Assembly: GCF_003116135.1 (NCBI RefSeq)
Contig: NZ_PDOA01000003.1
Coordinates: 248,001 to 312,000, forward strand
Direction of reading: 5' to 3'
From: Teichococcus aestuarii
GTDB lineage: Bacteria; Pseudomonadota; Alphaproteobacteria; Acetobacterales; Acetobacteraceae
Length of the DNA stretch: 64,000 bases
The notes below the pieces were generated by a model. It was given only the letters and a program-made list of their open reading frames with translations. It was not told where the DNA came from and searched no databases. Positions 63,568 to 64,000 of this stretch are shown here, one piece after another. The first letter of the stretch is position 1. Each line of letters starts with the position of its first letter. Both the position numbers and the translations under genes were made by a program.

Positions 63568-64000
63568 ATGTCCGCACCGCCCCTCATCATCCTGACCGGC
63601 GCCGGCATCTCCGCCGAATCCGGCCTCGCCACCTTCCGCGATCCGGACGGGCTCTGGGCCCGCCACCGCATCGAGGATGTCGCCACGCCGGAGGCCTTCG
63701 CGCGCGACCCGGCGCGGGTGCATGCCTTCTACAACATGCGCCGCGCCCAGCTGCGCGACCCCGCCATCCGGCCCAATGCCGCGCATGACGCGCTGGCCTG
63801 GCTGGCCGCGCGCTGGCCGGCGCCCTTCCTGCTCGTCACCCAGAACGTGGACGACCTGCATGACCGCGCCATGGGAGAGGACGCCCCCTCCCTGCTGCAC
63901 ATGCATGGCCGGCTGGGCCATGCCCGCTGCCTGCGCTGCGGCGCCACCCGGCCCTGGGCCGGCGATCTGTCCACGGAAACCCCCTGCCCCGGCTGCGGCG
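63568..64000 (+). CDS. SIR2-family NAD-dependent deacylase (CobB-like), truncated by window end
   Basis: The first 144 residues of a sirtuin, continuing past the window. ILTGAGISAESGLATFRD is the NAD-binding motif, VTQNVDDLHDRA and LHMHGRLGHARC contain the catalytic His and the start of the zinc site (CLRCG, CPGCG). FYNMRR places Tyr and Arg in the Y-x-x-R arrangement used by desuccinylases, so it may remove succinyl or malonyl as well as acetyl groups from lysines. The ATG at 63568 starts MSAPPLIILTGAG. The 93-base gap before it holds a GGC-rich run and no other feature. Confidence 0.92.
   Translation, partial: MSAPPLIILTGAGISAESGLATFRDPDGLWARHRIEDVATPEAFARDPARVHAFYNMRRAQLRDPAIRPNAAHDALAWLAARWPAPFLLVTQNVDDLHDRAMGEDAPSLLHMHGRLGHARCLRCGATRPWAGDLSTETPCPGCG

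Overview
The window looks like chromosomal DNA of a high-GC alphaproteobacterium, most likely Acetobacteraceae/Rhodospirillales of the Roseomonas type. This is inferred from gene order and product types, not from a marker-gene comparison. Supporting points are: hemC-hemD-mitofilin-like-hemY divergent from tsaD-rlmJ-gpsA; a SUV3-like helicase, S4 protein, fdxA and carD in a row; a Bug-family periplasmic binding protein; an intracellular PHB depolymerase; and an RTX protein with YIASY-type repeats. Coding density is high and no gene-free stretch exceeds about 300 bases. I see no rRNA, tRNA, CRISPR array, prophage or intact insertion sequence.

Region by region. 0-4.5 kb: small membrane proteins around a possible LexA box, DUF4112, YjbQ with a conserved partner, an RTX/YIASY secreted protein and an FkbM methyltransferase. 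4.5-12.4 kb: a minus-strand uptake operon (ATPase, fused double permease, two paralogous binding proteins, a crotonase) divergent from a GntR regulator and a TIM-barrel isomerase. 12.5-15 kb: DUF3297, an M48 lipoprotein protease, a Nudix hydrolase and a DUF882 peptidase. 15-22.7 kb: a family-5 binding protein divergent from an oxaloacetate-decarboxylase-like enzyme, a HI0933 flavoprotein, a GST, PhaZ, a flavin reductase and a dienelactone hydrolase. 22.7-28.2 kb: a GNAT protein, then an overlapping CoA-transferase operon, an EamA exporter and a SafE-type membrane protein. 28.2-30.5 kb: a secreted-type protein with 80 consecutive prolines and a DUF4214 region, plus a hypothetical gene.

30.5-44 kb is housekeeping: hem genes, tsaD, rlmJ, gpsA, an RlmL-like methyltransferase, ccmAB and acnA. 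44-49 kb: a 39-codon small ORF, a lipid kinase, a phosphoesterase, an MFS transporter and a chemoreceptor. 49-57.8 kb: the helicase-S4-fdxA-carD group, an Ldh2-type dehydrogenase with a Bug protein and a divergent LysR regulator, and a Bax-inhibitor-1 family protein. 57.9-64 kb: ybbP/ybbA divergent from a TesA-like esterase with overlapping start codons, ThpR, a DUF2946-copper chaperone pair and a sirtuin cut by the window end.

The least explained material is between genes. It includes two cloverleaf-like triple-hairpin repeats (26.2 and 38.5 kb), two short tandem arrays of palindrome-containing units (9.6 and 27.3 kb), a motif shared upstream of PhaZ and the chemoreceptor, and several palindromes in divergent promoter regions. 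Nothing here amounts to a clearly new multi-gene defence or biosynthetic system. The best novelty candidates are the cloverleaf repeats, the 80-proline protein and two small ORFs with convincing translation context.
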